From NCBI RefSeq assembly GCF_902706095.1, contig NZ_CACSJP010000001.1, positions 682,001 through 746,000 on the forward strand: DNA of 64,000 nt, given 5' to 3'. Below, one piece after another: positions 57,040-64,000 of this stretch. The stretch comes from Rhizobium sp. 18065 (lineage in GTDB: Bacteria; Pseudomonadota; Alphaproteobacteria; Rhizobiales; Rhizobiaceae). The notes under the pieces are model-generated. The model ran no database searches. It worked only from the letters and a program-made list of their open reading frames with translations, and was not told the DNA's origin. The number at the start of each line of letters is the position of its first letter. Position 1 is the stretch's first letter. Made by a program: the position numbers and the translations under genes.

Positions 57040-57444
57040 ATGGCAGCGCCAAGTGGTTCTCATTTTCTGAAAAAGGAAGAATCCTTCATGTACGACCGGG
57101 AAAACCGGTACCGCATGGAAGATACGATGAACGCGGGACGTCTCGAATATACCGAGAACGGCATGACGCATATGGCCGCGCGCCGTTGCGACGTCGTCCG
57201 CATCTCGATGAGCGGGGCGATCATTTCGCTGATCACGCAGGTCAATCTTCCCAAGCAATTCTACTTCGACATTCCGGATGCACGCATCAACAAGATCGGC
57301 AGCATCCTGCTGAAGACGTTTTCCAACAATACCGCCGAGATCCGCTTCCTGCGTCTGCTGACCCAGAAGGAACTCGACCGTATCTTCGTCTTCTCCACCC
57401 ATCCGGCACACAGGGACCGCGTGCTCGACGTTCGCAGCTGGTAA
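57040..57444 (+). CDS. Small PilZ-like protein
   Basis: 134 residues from ATG 57040 behind AGGA; ATG 57088 is an alternative. The segment RRCDVVRISMSGAIISLITQ resembles the PilZ pattern (basic residue, then ISxSGA), followed by KQFYFDIPDARINKIGSILL. If a true PilZ protein it could bind cyclic di-GMP, which often affects motility, but the arginine motif is incomplete, so c-di-GMP binding is uncertain. Confidence 0.55.
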   Translation: MAAPSGSHFLKKEESFMYDRENRYRMEDTMNAGRLEYTENGMTHMAARRCDVVRISMSGAIISLITQVNLPKQFYFDIPDARINKIGSILLKTFSNNTAEIRFLRLLTQKELDRIFVFSTHPAHRDRVLDVRSW

Positions 57445-57570
57445 GGCCGCTTCTTTCGTTTCGTGATCGAAGGCCGGTGTGGCGCAAGCTGCACCGGCCT
57501 TCAGTTTTTCTGACTGGACATCGGCTGCAAAGCTCATGATTCTCCCGACCAAACACAGGGAGAATAATCA

Positions 57571-58275
57571 ATGTCGGAACAAAAGGTTGCCATCGTCACT
57601 GCCGGCGGAAGCGGAATGGGAGCAGCCGCTGCCAAGCGGCTGGCCGCAGACGGCTTCAAGGTTGCGATCCTGTCGTCCTCCGGCAAGGGCGAGGCATTGG
57701 CGCAGGAACTCGGCGGGATCGGCGTCACCGGCTCCAACCAGTCGAATGACGACCTCAGGCGCCTGGTCGACAGCACCATGTCAACCTGGGGCAGGGTCGA
57801 CGTTCTGGTTAACAGCGCCGGCCACGGTCCACGCGCGCAGATCCTCGAAATTACCGATGAGGACTGGCACAAGGGCATCGACGTCTATCTGCTGAACGTC
57901 ATCCGCCCGACCCGTCTGGTCACGCCGATCATGCAGGCGCAGAAATCGGGCGTGATCATCAACATCTCGACGGCATGGGCCTTCGAGCCGAGCGCCATGT
58001 TCCCGACCTCGGCCGTCGCGCGTGCCGGGCTCGCCGCCTTCACCAAGATCTTTGCCGATACCTATGCGGCTGAAAACATCCGGATGAACAACGTGCTTCC
58101 GGGCTGGATCGACAGCCTGCCGGCCACCGAAGAGCGCCGCGACGGGGTGCCGATGAAGCGCTATGGCACGAGCGAGGAAGTCGCCGCAACGGTCGCATTT
58201 CTGGCCTCTTCCGGGGCGGGTTATATCACCGGCCAGAACATCAAGGTGGACGGTGGCCTGACGCGCGCAGTCTGA
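57571..58275 (+). CDS. Short-chain dehydrogenase/reductase-like protein with altered active site
   Basis: 234 residues with SDR landmarks: nucleotide loop TAGGSGMG (residues 10-17), NSAG at 81-84, N109 region YLLNVIR, and PGWI. Alignment with FabG from NIS to FTK needs no gap and puts T134, S147 and R151 where Ser, Tyr and Lys of the catalytic triad belong. The fold is clearly SDR; the usual YxxxK chemistry is not expected. Substrate unknown. A ribosome site GGGAG precedes the ATG. Confidence 0.8.
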   Translation: MSEQKVAIVTAGGSGMGAAAAKRLAADGFKVAILSSSGKGEALAQELGGIGVTGSNQSNDDLRRLVDSTMSTWGRVDVLVNSAGHGPRAQILEITDEDWHKGIDVYLLNVIRPTRLVTPIMQAQKSGVIINISTAWAFEPSAMFPTSAVARAGLAAFTKIFADTYAAENIRMNNVLPGWIDSLPATEERRDGVPMKRYGTSEEVAATVAFLASSGAGYITGQNIKVDGGLTRAV

Positions 58276-58310
58276 GCTTTTGCGCGGCGCATAACTGGTG
58301 ATGCACCAGA

Positions 58311-58345
58311 TTTTGGCGGGATGGATCGAATTTCATCCCGCCATG
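58311..58345 (+). terminator. Terminator-like hairpin after the SDR gene
   Basis: GGCGGGATG, about ten bases, CATCCCGCC: a perfect 9-bp inverted repeat about 40 bases after the stop, without a strong T run downstream. Coordinates are approximate. Confidence 0.5.
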
Positions 58346-58495
58346 TGACAAGAAAGATCGGCGCGTAAACCTCTTGGTTACCAAACTTCTTCATTCTTTA
58401 GGGCATCCGACAGCACGGGATCTCCCGCTGTCTGACCTGTAAGCGTGTTGGCATCGCCGTATTGATGCCATGTGTGTTCGGTAGCGAGTAACAGT

Positions 58496-59818
58496 ATGGC
58501 GTCCTCGACAAAGTTGGTGTCCGGTGGCAATGCGACCGCCGTTGTGAAGACAAAGTCGCGCAGCAAGAAGCGCGGCTCCAGCATGCCGACCATCATGGGC
58601 ATCGGTCTTGCTTGCGGCTTCTGGGCCATGGCCACCCTTGCAATCGTCAAGGGCCTGTCCAGTTCGGCCATCGAAGCACCCGTTCTGATCGGCCATTCGC
58701 TGCCGCGACCCACATTGGCGCTCGCCCAGCCTCTGGCCCCACGCCCGATTACCACGGCCAGCATGCAGCATGCCGCGCTCGAAAAGATGCGTGCCCGGTT
58801 TGCCGATGCGATCGCCGCGACCGATCATCTTGGCCTGCTGATGTTGCCGGCCGCCATGCGGCTGGCCGAAGTCGACAAGTCCGATCGCCTCCTGCTTGCC
58901 CGGATCGAGAGCTTCACCGATCCGCAGGCCATGGCTGTCCTGCGAGACGCGCTGGTCGAAGCGGAAGCGACCCGCCAGCAGGCTGGTCTTGCCACAGCGG
59001 CCCATGAACGCCGCACCGCCGCCGATGACATTGATCCGGTGATGACCGCCTCCATTCCCGTAGCCGCCGGCACAGCGGCGACAATGGCACTCGGCTATGC
59101 CGCTCCATCGACGGCCGCTGACGTGGTTGCCTCAGCCGACCCGCGCGAGGAGCCATTCGTCGAATTGTTGTCCGAGCCGGACATGGACCACGATGCCCTG
59201 CCGGATGATGGCCCGATACCGGGCGCAAAGCCGAAGCCCAAGGCCGTCCTGGTAGTGCCGCTGAGCACGGAGACGCCTGCAGCGCCGGCCAAACCGAAAA
59301 AGACCAAGACGCTGTCCAGCATGCTGGCCTATGCCAAGCCGGACAATCCGATCACCACCGATGATGGTGCCGGTGGCCTGTTCAGCCGCAAGTCGAAACT
59401 CCCGGGTGCCGGCAGCCGGATCGCGGTCTACGTGATCGACGAGGCCGTCGTTCACATGCCGAACGGCGAAAAGCTCGAGGCCCATTCGGGACGCGGCCAC
59501 ATGCGCGACAAGCCGAAGTTTGTCCACATGAAGAACCAGGGGCCCACCCCGCCGAATGTCTATAACCTGCGCATGCGTGAATCCCGCTTTCATGGCATCG
59601 AGGCGATCCGCATGACCCCGGTCGGCGATTCCAGGATGTACAATCGCGACGGCTTCCTGACTCACACCTATCTGCTGCGGCGACGAGGCGACAGTTCCGG
59701 CTGCGTCGTGTTCGAGGACTACAATCGCTTCCTCAATGCCTTCAAGCGCGGCAATGTGAAGACGCTGGTCGTCGTGCCAAGCATGCGCGAACTGCCGAAA
59801 TACATGGCGATGCTCTAG
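58496..59818 (+). CDS. DUF2778 (Tlde1-like) membrane-anchored protein
   Basis: About 440 residues from ATG 58496; ATG 58472 would add eight. Basic N-terminus, membrane segment (IMGIGLACGFWAMATLAIVK), a long Ala/Pro-rich stalk, and a C-terminal domain with AHSGRGHMRDKP and FLTHTYLLRRRGDSSGCVVF-like His and Cys motifs. This pattern fits DUF2778, the family of L,D-transpeptidase-like Tlde1. Here no secretion system is nearby, so a role in the cell's own wall is as likely as a toxin. Confidence 0.7.
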   Translation: MASSTKLVSGGNATAVVKTKSRSKKRGSSMPTIMGIGLACGFWAMATLAIVKGLSSSAIEAPVLIGHSLPRPTLALAQPLAPRPITTASMQHAALEKMRARFADAIAATDHLGLLMLPAAMRLAEVDKSDRLLLARIESFTDPQAMAVLRDALVEAEATRQQAGLATAAHERRTAADDIDPVMTASIPVAAGTAATMALGYAAPSTAADVVASADPREEPFVELLSEPDMDHDALPDDGPIPGAKPKPKAVLVVPLSTETPAAPAKPKKTKTLSSMLAYAKPDNPITTDDGAGGLFSRKSKLPGAGSRIAVYVIDEAVVHMPNGEKLEAHSGRGHMRDKPKFVHMKNQGPTPPNVYNLRMRESRFHGIEAIRMTPVGDSRMYNRDGFLTHTYLLRRRGDSSGCVVFEDYNRFLNAFKRGNVKTLVVVPSMRELPKYMAML

Positions 59819-59849
59819 CGGTTTCTGCCTTCGTCGTGACCATTCATGC

Positions 59850-59876
59850 CCTCGACCGTCCCGGTCGGGGGTATTT
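59850..59876 (+). terminator. Terminator after the DUF2778 gene
   Basis: CCTCGACCG, loop TCC, CGGTCGGGG, then GTATTTTTG: a 9-bp stem with one U-G pair and a T run, about 30 bases after the stop. Confidence 0.75.
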
Positions 59877-60005
59877 TTGTTGGTGGCAAGCCTGATGGAA
59901 AGCGCGGCTCGGCGCCGTGCTGGTCATCGCACTGCCATACGGCATTTAGCGGCCGATAAAAATTGTGCACTATTTAATTGATGGCAATTGACAGGCGCGC
60001 AAATC

Positions 60006-60025
60006 TGCGCAATATCTATTGCGCA
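60006..60025. promoter_or_regulatory. Perfect 20-bp dyad upstream of the Tat hydrolase gene
   Basis: TGCGCAATA-TC-TATTGCGCA, perfect 9-bp arms with a 2-base centre, 35 bases before the long-form start. It is followed by a 13-base near-direct repeat (GCGCACAAACAAA, GCACACAAACAAA, 15 bases apart). A MarR-type regulator site is a reasonable guess. Confidence 0.5.
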
Positions 60026-60059
60026 CAAACAAATCGCACACAAACAAAAGAGCAGCCAA

Positions 60060-61031
60060 ATGTCGGATCGAAACTCAACTGCACTCTCCCTCACCCGCAG
60101 GGACGCCCTCGTGGCCGGAACGGCATTCGCAGCACTCGCTTTGGTGAATGCCCCGGCATTCGCAACCCCTTCATTCGCTTCTAGCAACCCAGGAGATTTG
60201 ACCATGAGCAGCATCACCACCAAGGACGGCACAAACATCTTCTACAAGGACTGGGGTTCCAGAGACGGTCAGCCTGTCCTCTTCTCGCACGGCTGGCCGC
60301 TGTCGTCGGATGCCTGGGATGCGCAGATGCTGTATTTCGGCCTGCAGGGCTACCGGGTCATCGCCCATGATCGCCGTGGCCACGGTCGTTCGGACCAGCC
60401 CTGGAACGGCAATACGATGGATCAGTATGCCGATGATCTGGCCGAACTGATCGAGAAGCTCGACCTGAAAGACATCGTCATGATCGGCCATTCGACCGGC
60501 GGCGGCGAAGTGGCCCACTATATCGGTCGCCATGGCTCGGCCCGTGTTGCCAAGGTCGTCCTGGTCGGTGCCGTGCCGCCACTGATGTTGAAGACGGACG
60601 CCAATCCGGAGGGTGTGCCGATGGAGGTGTTCGACAGCATTCGTGCCGGTACCGCAAACAACCGGTCGCAATTCTACTACGACCTGACGCTGCCCTTCTA
60701 CGGCTTCAACCGCGAGGGCGTCACCGTCAATGAAGGCTTCCGCGAGAGCTTCCGCCTGCAGGGTCTCGCTGGCGGCATCAAGGGCCAGTACGACTGCATC
60801 CGGGAATTTTCGGAAGTCGACTACACCGACGACCTGACATCGATCGATAAGCCGACGCTGATCATCCACGGCGACGACGATCAGATCGTGCCGATCAAGG
60901 CAACGGCTGAAAAGGCTGCGAAGCTTGTCAAGGGTTCGGTCTTCAAGGTCTATGAAGGCGGCCAGCATGGTCTGGCCCAGTTGCAGGCGGACAAGTTCAA
61001 CGCCGATGTCCTGGGTTTCATCCGCGGCTGA
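60060..61031 (+). CDS. Alpha/beta hydrolase of the haloperoxidase type, with Tat signal
   Basis: 323 residues from ATG 60060: a twin-arginine signal ([19 protein letters not shown], cut near AFA) then the hydrolase. Nucleophile elbow GHSTGGGE, acid in HGDDDQIVP, histidine in GGQHGLAQ; the start of the core is [20 protein letters not shown]. Resembles non-heme chloroperoxidases/perhydrolases. A second ATG at 60204 follows a strong AGGAG and would give a 275-residue cytoplasmic form. Confidence 0.85.
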   Translation: MSDRNSTALSLTRRDALVAGTAFAALALVNAPAFATPSFASSNPGDLTMSSITTKDGTNIFYKDWGSRDGQPVLFSHGWPLSSDAWDAQMLYFGLQGYRVIAHDRRGHGRSDQPWNGNTMDQYADDLAELIEKLDLKDIVMIGHSTGGGEVAHYIGRHGSARVAKVVLVGAVPPLMLKTDANPEGVPMEVFDSIRAGTANNRSQFYYDLTLPFYGFNREGVTVNEGFRESFRLQGLAGGIKGQYDCIREFSEVDYTDDLTSIDKPTLIIHGDDDQIVPIKATAEKAAKLVKGSVFKVYEGGQHGLAQLQADKFNADVLGFIRG

Positions 61032-61042
61032 GCTAATGCAAA

Positions 61043-61171
61043 GATCCTTCTCCCTCAACGGGGAGAAGGATCAATTGCGAAGGGGAGGCGGGTGAGGGGC
61101 AAGCGTCGAACTCGGGACGCGCTGAACTCGTACCCCTCACCCTGACCCTCGCCACCCCAGCAGGGCGAGGG
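61043..61171. repeat. RIME-type palindromic intergenic repeat
   Basis: Three inverted repeats in 130 bases: GATCCTTCTCCC-TCAACG-GGGAGAAGGATC (61043-61072, perfect 12 bp), GTGAGGGG (61092) with CCCCTCAC (61133), and CCCTCGCC (61146) with GGCGAGGG (61164). Matches the known RIME mosaic repeats of rhizobia (recalled). It lies between two convergent genes and may end both transcripts. Confidence 0.75.
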
Positions 61172-61186
61172 ATCGCTTTGTCCGGT

Positions 61187-61972
61187 TTACATCACCGGCA
61201 TTACGGTAATCGCACGCACCGGCATATCGACCCCGGCGAGCATGCCAGCCTTGGTGGCGGCACCTGTTTCCAGATTGACCGTGTAGAGGCTGTTGTCGGC
61301 GACCAGCCAGGCGGTATTCTTGCCTTCACCGGTAGCCTGGATGTCGAAGGCATAGGTCTTCGGCATGCCTTCGATGCCCAGCTTGCCGATCGCCTTCAGC
61401 GTGCCGTCATTCGGCTTGGTCTGCTGGATCAGCGCACCGATCGTCGCATCGATATTGTACATCGCCGTCTTTTCCGGCTTGCCCATCGAATTGGTATAGG
61501 CGGCCGCCACTGTGTTCGGCGCTTCGCCCTTGTGCATGTCGCCCTCTTCGAAGACGAGATTGCCATCGACGGTGACGGCACCGGTGTCCGGATGGACGCG
61601 ATAGTTCGTGGTGCCGGTCATGTAGCGCAGGCGATCGGCGGCCGGGTTGAAATTGACGACCACCGGCGCCTCGCCGATCGTCAGCGGCTTGTCCATCTTG
61701 GCAACTTCGGTGGCAGCACCGGTTGCGGGGTCGATCGTGACGATGACGCTGTCTGCCGTCACGCCGACAATGGTCTTGGTGCCCGGGCGAAAGTCGAGGC
61801 CGACCAGTTTGGTCACACCGGTCACGTCCATCGTTTTTGTCGCATCCGGCTTGTCGGTGTCGAACATCACCAGCGTCTTGTCGCCGGCAAGCCCGAGCGC
61901 AGGGGCTGCATGCGCGGAAAACGCGGTGAGTGCGGTTGCGGCTGTCAGGGTGAGGATGCTCAAGGTCTTCAT
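61187..61972 (-). CDS. Secreted DUF4394 protein
   Basis: 261 residues from ATG 61972 (MKTLSILTLTAATALTAFSA, cut after AHA) behind GGAG. The mature protein has beta-propeller-like repeats with DUF4394 traits (GLDFRPGTKTIVGVTADSVI; VNFNPAADRLRYMTGTTNYR). Probably periplasmic or extracellular; function unknown. It is divergent from the ECF sigma factor gene and is a good candidate for its regulon. Confidence 0.75.
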   Translation of the reverse strand: MKTLSILTLTAATALTAFSAHAAPALGLAGDKTLVMFDTDKPDATKTMDVTGVTKLVGLDFRPGTKTIVGVTADSVIVTIDPATGAATEVAKMDKPLTIGEAPVVVNFNPAADRLRYMTGTTNYRVHPDTGAVTVDGNLVFEEGDMHKGEAPNTVAAAYTNSMGKPEKTAMYNIDATIGALIQQTKPNDGTLKAIGKLGIEGMPKTYAFDIQATGEGKNTAWLVADNSLYTVNLETGAATKAGMLAGVDMPVRAITVMPVM

Positions 61973-62049
61973 GGTCTTCTCCCGAATTGAATGGATCCGG
62001 AACACGCCGGAATGGCGCCTCCTGAACCCTAGACACGCGGGCGCTGCAC

Positions 62050-62088
62050 TTTGGATGCAGCGAATTCAGATTTATTTTTGCATCCAAA
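62050..62088. promoter_or_regulatory. Widely spaced perfect dyad between DUF4394 and ECF sigma genes
   Basis: TTTGGATGCA (62050-62059) and TGCATCCAAA (62079-62088), perfect 10-bp arms 29 bp centre to centre, in the divergent control region. Could be a regulator site for both genes or an RNA hairpin; no T run follows. Confidence 0.45.
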
Positions 62089-62236
62089 TCGTCTGCTGCC
62101 GTGTCTCATGCGTAGAAGGGATGAACACATGGGATTGATCGGGCATACGGATCGTCGGCATCACGGCGCGGGTAACAAGACTTGCAATCGCCCGCCGCGC
62201 CGCTACGCTTTGAAAAGACGACAAGAAGGAGTTCGG

Positions 62237-62788
62237 ATGGAGGATCCGCAACAGCGGCTGGAGACGGCGCTGAAGGCGTGTGCTGCCGGGGACCGCAAGG
62301 GACTTGCCGTGATCTATCACAGCGAGGCCGCGCGCATGGTGACGGTCGCCGAGCGCATTCTGCGCCGCCACGATCTGGCCGAGGAGATCGTCCAGGAAGC
62401 CTTCCTGCAGATCTGGCAGAAGGCCGGGCAATATAGTCCCGAACGCGGTTCCGCCCGCGGCTGGCTCTATGCCGTGGTCAAGAGCCGCTCGCTCAATGCC
62501 ATCCGCGACGGACGGCGCGAGGAACTGACCGATACGGAAAGCCTGGAACGACTGCAGGACGAGGCGCAGGATGGCCTGTTTGCCGATCTGTTCGACGATC
62601 TCGATCAATCGAGCCGCCTTCGCGCCTGCCTGTCGCGCCTGGACGCCTTGCGCCGCAAGACCGTGCTGATGGCCTATGTCTCGGGCTACAGCCACGGCGA
62701 GATCGCCGGTCGGTTGAAACTGCCGCTCGGAACGGCCAAGGCCTGGATCCGCCGCTCTCTTCTGGCATTGCGGGAGTGCATGGCATGA
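62237..62788 (+). CDS. ECF sigma factor (SigK-like)
   Basis: 183 residues from ATG 62237 behind AAGAAGGAG; the longer frame from 62051 would cover the dyad. Region 2 (YHSEAARMVTVAERILRRHD, LAEEIVQEAFLQIWQKAGQY) and region 4 (VLMAYVSGYSHGEIAGRLKL, PLGTAKAWIRRSL) are clear. It overlaps the anti-sigma gene by four bases. Confidence 0.92.
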   Translation: MEDPQQRLETALKACAAGDRKGLAVIYHSEAARMVTVAERILRRHDLAEEIVQEAFLQIWQKAGQYSPERGSARGWLYAVVKSRSLNAIRDGRREELTDTESLERLQDEAQDGLFADLFDDLDQSSRLRACLSRLDALRRKTVLMAYVSGYSHGEIAGRLKLPLGTAKAWIRRSLLALRECMA

Positions 62789-63519
62789 CCGACCCATTGA
62801 ACATCGATGAACGCGCCGATGCCTATGTGCTCGGCCTGATGGACGAGACAGATCGCCAGGTGTTCGAAGCGGCCCTGGAAGATGACACCGCTCTGCAACG
62901 GGCCGTCGGTCTTGCCCGCGACCGCTTCCTCGAACTCGATCTGGCCGGCAGGGCAACGAGCGTGTCAGCAGATCTGTGGACACGTATCGAAACCCGGCTG
63001 AAGGTGCCGGATGCGGTGCCAGCTATGACAGCGGACGAACAGGCCGCGGCGTCCGTCGACGTACCGGCGAACGACAATGCAATCGGTGCACTCGGCCGCT
63101 GGAAGCGCGTGGCATTGTCGGCAACGGCAGCCTCGGTCCTCCTGCTTGCCGGCCTCGCCTATACCCTGACCAACCAGCCTGATCCGCAGGTCATCGCCAT
63201 CCTGATGAACGATGCCGGCCAGCCGGTGGTGATGATCGAGGATTTCGGCAATGATGCCGCAAGGGTCACGCCGCTGGTCGATGTCGACGTGCCCGCCGAT
63301 CGCTCGCTGCAGGTCTGGACGCTGCCGTCGAAGGACTTGGGACCGGTCTCGCTGGGCGTTCTCGACAGCTGGCGCACCGTTACGGTGGAAGGTCCTCGGC
63401 TGCCGGGGCCACAGGAGGCGCAGCTTTATGAAATCACCGTCGAACCGCTGGGTGGCTCTCCGACAGGCCGGCCAACAGGCCCGATCCTCGGCAAAGGCTT
63501 TGCCAAGGTGCCGCGCTGA
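62785..63519 (+). CDS. Membrane anti-sigma factor (RskA-like)
   Basis: 244 residues. N-terminal cytoplasmic sigma-binding part (DERADAYVLGLMDETDRQVF), one membrane helix (VALSATAASVLLLAGLAYTL, about 110-130), and an extracytoplasmic RskA-type domain (LQVWTLPSKDLGPVSLGVLD). It should hold the preceding sigma factor inactive until a signal arrives. ATGA overlap with the sigma gene indicates coupling. Confidence 0.88.
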   Translation: MTDPLNIDERADAYVLGLMDETDRQVFEAALEDDTALQRAVGLARDRFLELDLAGRATSVSADLWTRIETRLKVPDAVPAMTADEQAAASVDVPANDNAIGALGRWKRVALSATAASVLLLAGLAYTLTNQPDPQVIAILMNDAGQPVVMIEDFGNDAARVTPLVDVDVPADRSLQVWTLPSKDLGPVSLGVLDSWRTVTVEGPRLPGPQEAQLYEITVEPLGGSPTGRPTGPILGKGFAKVPR

Positions 63520-63563
63520 GATTGGCGTGATTTAAATCGCTACCGGTGTCACAGCGCTCAAGC

Positions 63564-63607
63564 CTGTCTGTCGCCAGACAGACGAGCAGGCCGGATCGGG
63601 CCTGCTC
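63564..63607 (-). terminator. Double hairpin after edd and the anti-sigma gene
   Basis: CTGTCTG-TCGC-CAGACAG (63564-63581) and GAGCAGGCC-GGATCG-GGCCTGCTC (63584-63607) lie between the convergent anti-sigma and edd genes and probably end both transcripts. Confidence 0.65.
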
Positions 63608-63623
63608 GATGATCTGTCGGTAT

Positions 63624-64000
63624 CTAGAACAGCACGCTTGCGCCCTGGTCTGCAGGTCCGGCGATGCGGCGGAAGCTGGCAAACAGTTCGCGGCCCATGC
63701 CATACTCGTTTTCGTCCAGATTGACGGTTACGGCCGGTCGCGCGGCAAATTCGCCGGGATTGACCAGCACTTCGAGCGTGCCGGCGACGGCGTCGAGACG
63801 AATGATGTCGCCATCCTTGATCTTGGCAATCGGGCCGCCATCGACGGCTTCCGGTGTCACATGGATGGCGGCCGGCACCTTGCCCGATGCACCTGACATG
63901 CGGCCGTCGGTGACCAGTGCCACCTTGAAGCCGCGATCCTGCAGCACGCCGAGCGGCGGGGTCAGACGGTGCAGTTCCGGCATGCCATTGGCGCGCGGTC
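63624..64000 (-). CDS. edd: Phosphogluconate dehydratase, C-terminal part, cut by window end
   Basis: Only the last about 125 residues are present; the frame continues past the window edge ([20 protein letters not shown] is readable across it). Edd/IlvD family C-terminus: [39 protein letters not shown]. The NGMPELH and LTPPLGVLQ segments favour Edd over IlvD. First dehydration step of the Entner-Doudoroff pathway. edd near agl matches S. meliloti order as I recall it. Confidence 0.85.
   Translation of the reverse strand, partial: PRANGMPELHRLTPPLGVLQDRGFKVALVTDGRMSGASGKVPAAIHVTPEAVDGGPIAKIKDGDIIRLDAVAGTLEVLVNPGEFAARPAVTVNLDENEYGMGRELFASFRRIAGPADQGASVLF

Noticed and set aside
1-64000. CRISPR arrays, tRNA/rRNA genes, insertion sequences, prophage
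   Set aside because: No regularly spaced repeats, cloverleaf genes, transposase or integrase frames were seen.

Overview
The window is a contiguous stretch of an alphaproteobacterial chromosome, almost certainly from the Rhizobiaceae. From memory, gene order and content follow the Sinorhizobium meliloti chemotaxis/flagellar cluster closely: icpA-cheS-cheY1-cheA-cheW-cheR-cheB-cheY2-cheD-cheT, then fliF, visNR, the motor switch genes, rod/ring genes, four flagellins, motBC-fliK, rem, hook genes and export genes. Even the flank (folD, then the agl alpha-glucoside operon and edd) matches that remembered order. Rhizobium-only genes (cheS, cheT, motC, motE, visN/visR, rem) support this. I do not name a species.

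Layout. 1-7870: che operon on the + strand, nearly all genes overlapping or a few bases apart, with two CheY proteins and the CheS helper. 8027-9721: fliF. 10000-11505: visN-visR, LuxR-type master activators of motility. 11523-16809: minus-strand genes in two blocks, motA-fliM-fliN-fliG and flhB plus a small conserved ORF. 17213-26127: + strand rod, ring, ATPase and export genes. 26365-31019: four tandem flagellin genes, each with its own leader, three followed by a clear terminator. 31309-36514: a FliH-like gene, motB, motC, fliK and a lytic transglycosylase. 36795: rem. 37602-42639: flgE-flgK-flgL-flaF-flbT-flgD. 42698-47983: fliQ, flhA, fliR and four small genes (FliJ-like, FlgJ rod-binding, FlgN-like, FliL-like). 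48186-56870: folD, then divergent aglR and aglEFGAK. 57040-63983: PilZ-like protein, an SDR with altered catalytic residues, a DUF2778 protein, a Tat-type alpha/beta hydrolase, a DUF4394 protein, an ECF sigma/anti-sigma pair, and the 3' end of edd.

Regulation visible in the DNA. A two-block motif, (C/T)TC(A/G)C(A/G)CAAG, exactly nine bases, then usually CTA, lies upstream of six flagellar transcription units: fliF, motA, flgB, the FliH-like/motB operon, flgE and flhA. I found it neither before rem or visN nor before the flagellins. This fits an activator site of the VisNR-Rem cascade, probably the Rem site combined with the promoter. The flagellins share a different leader, with a CCGGnATGnCC block 42-45 nt before the start, which is a candidate target for FlbT. 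The rem promoter region carries a perfect 7-6-7 dyad plus a second dyad, good candidates for VisNR sites. No fliA (sigma-28), flgM, fliD, fliS or fliO was recognised.

No defence system, prophage, insertion sequence, CRISPR array, rRNA or tRNA was seen. The most useful new leads are the promoter motif, the flagellin leaders, the unnamed small flagellar genes, and the T/S/R-substituted SDR.
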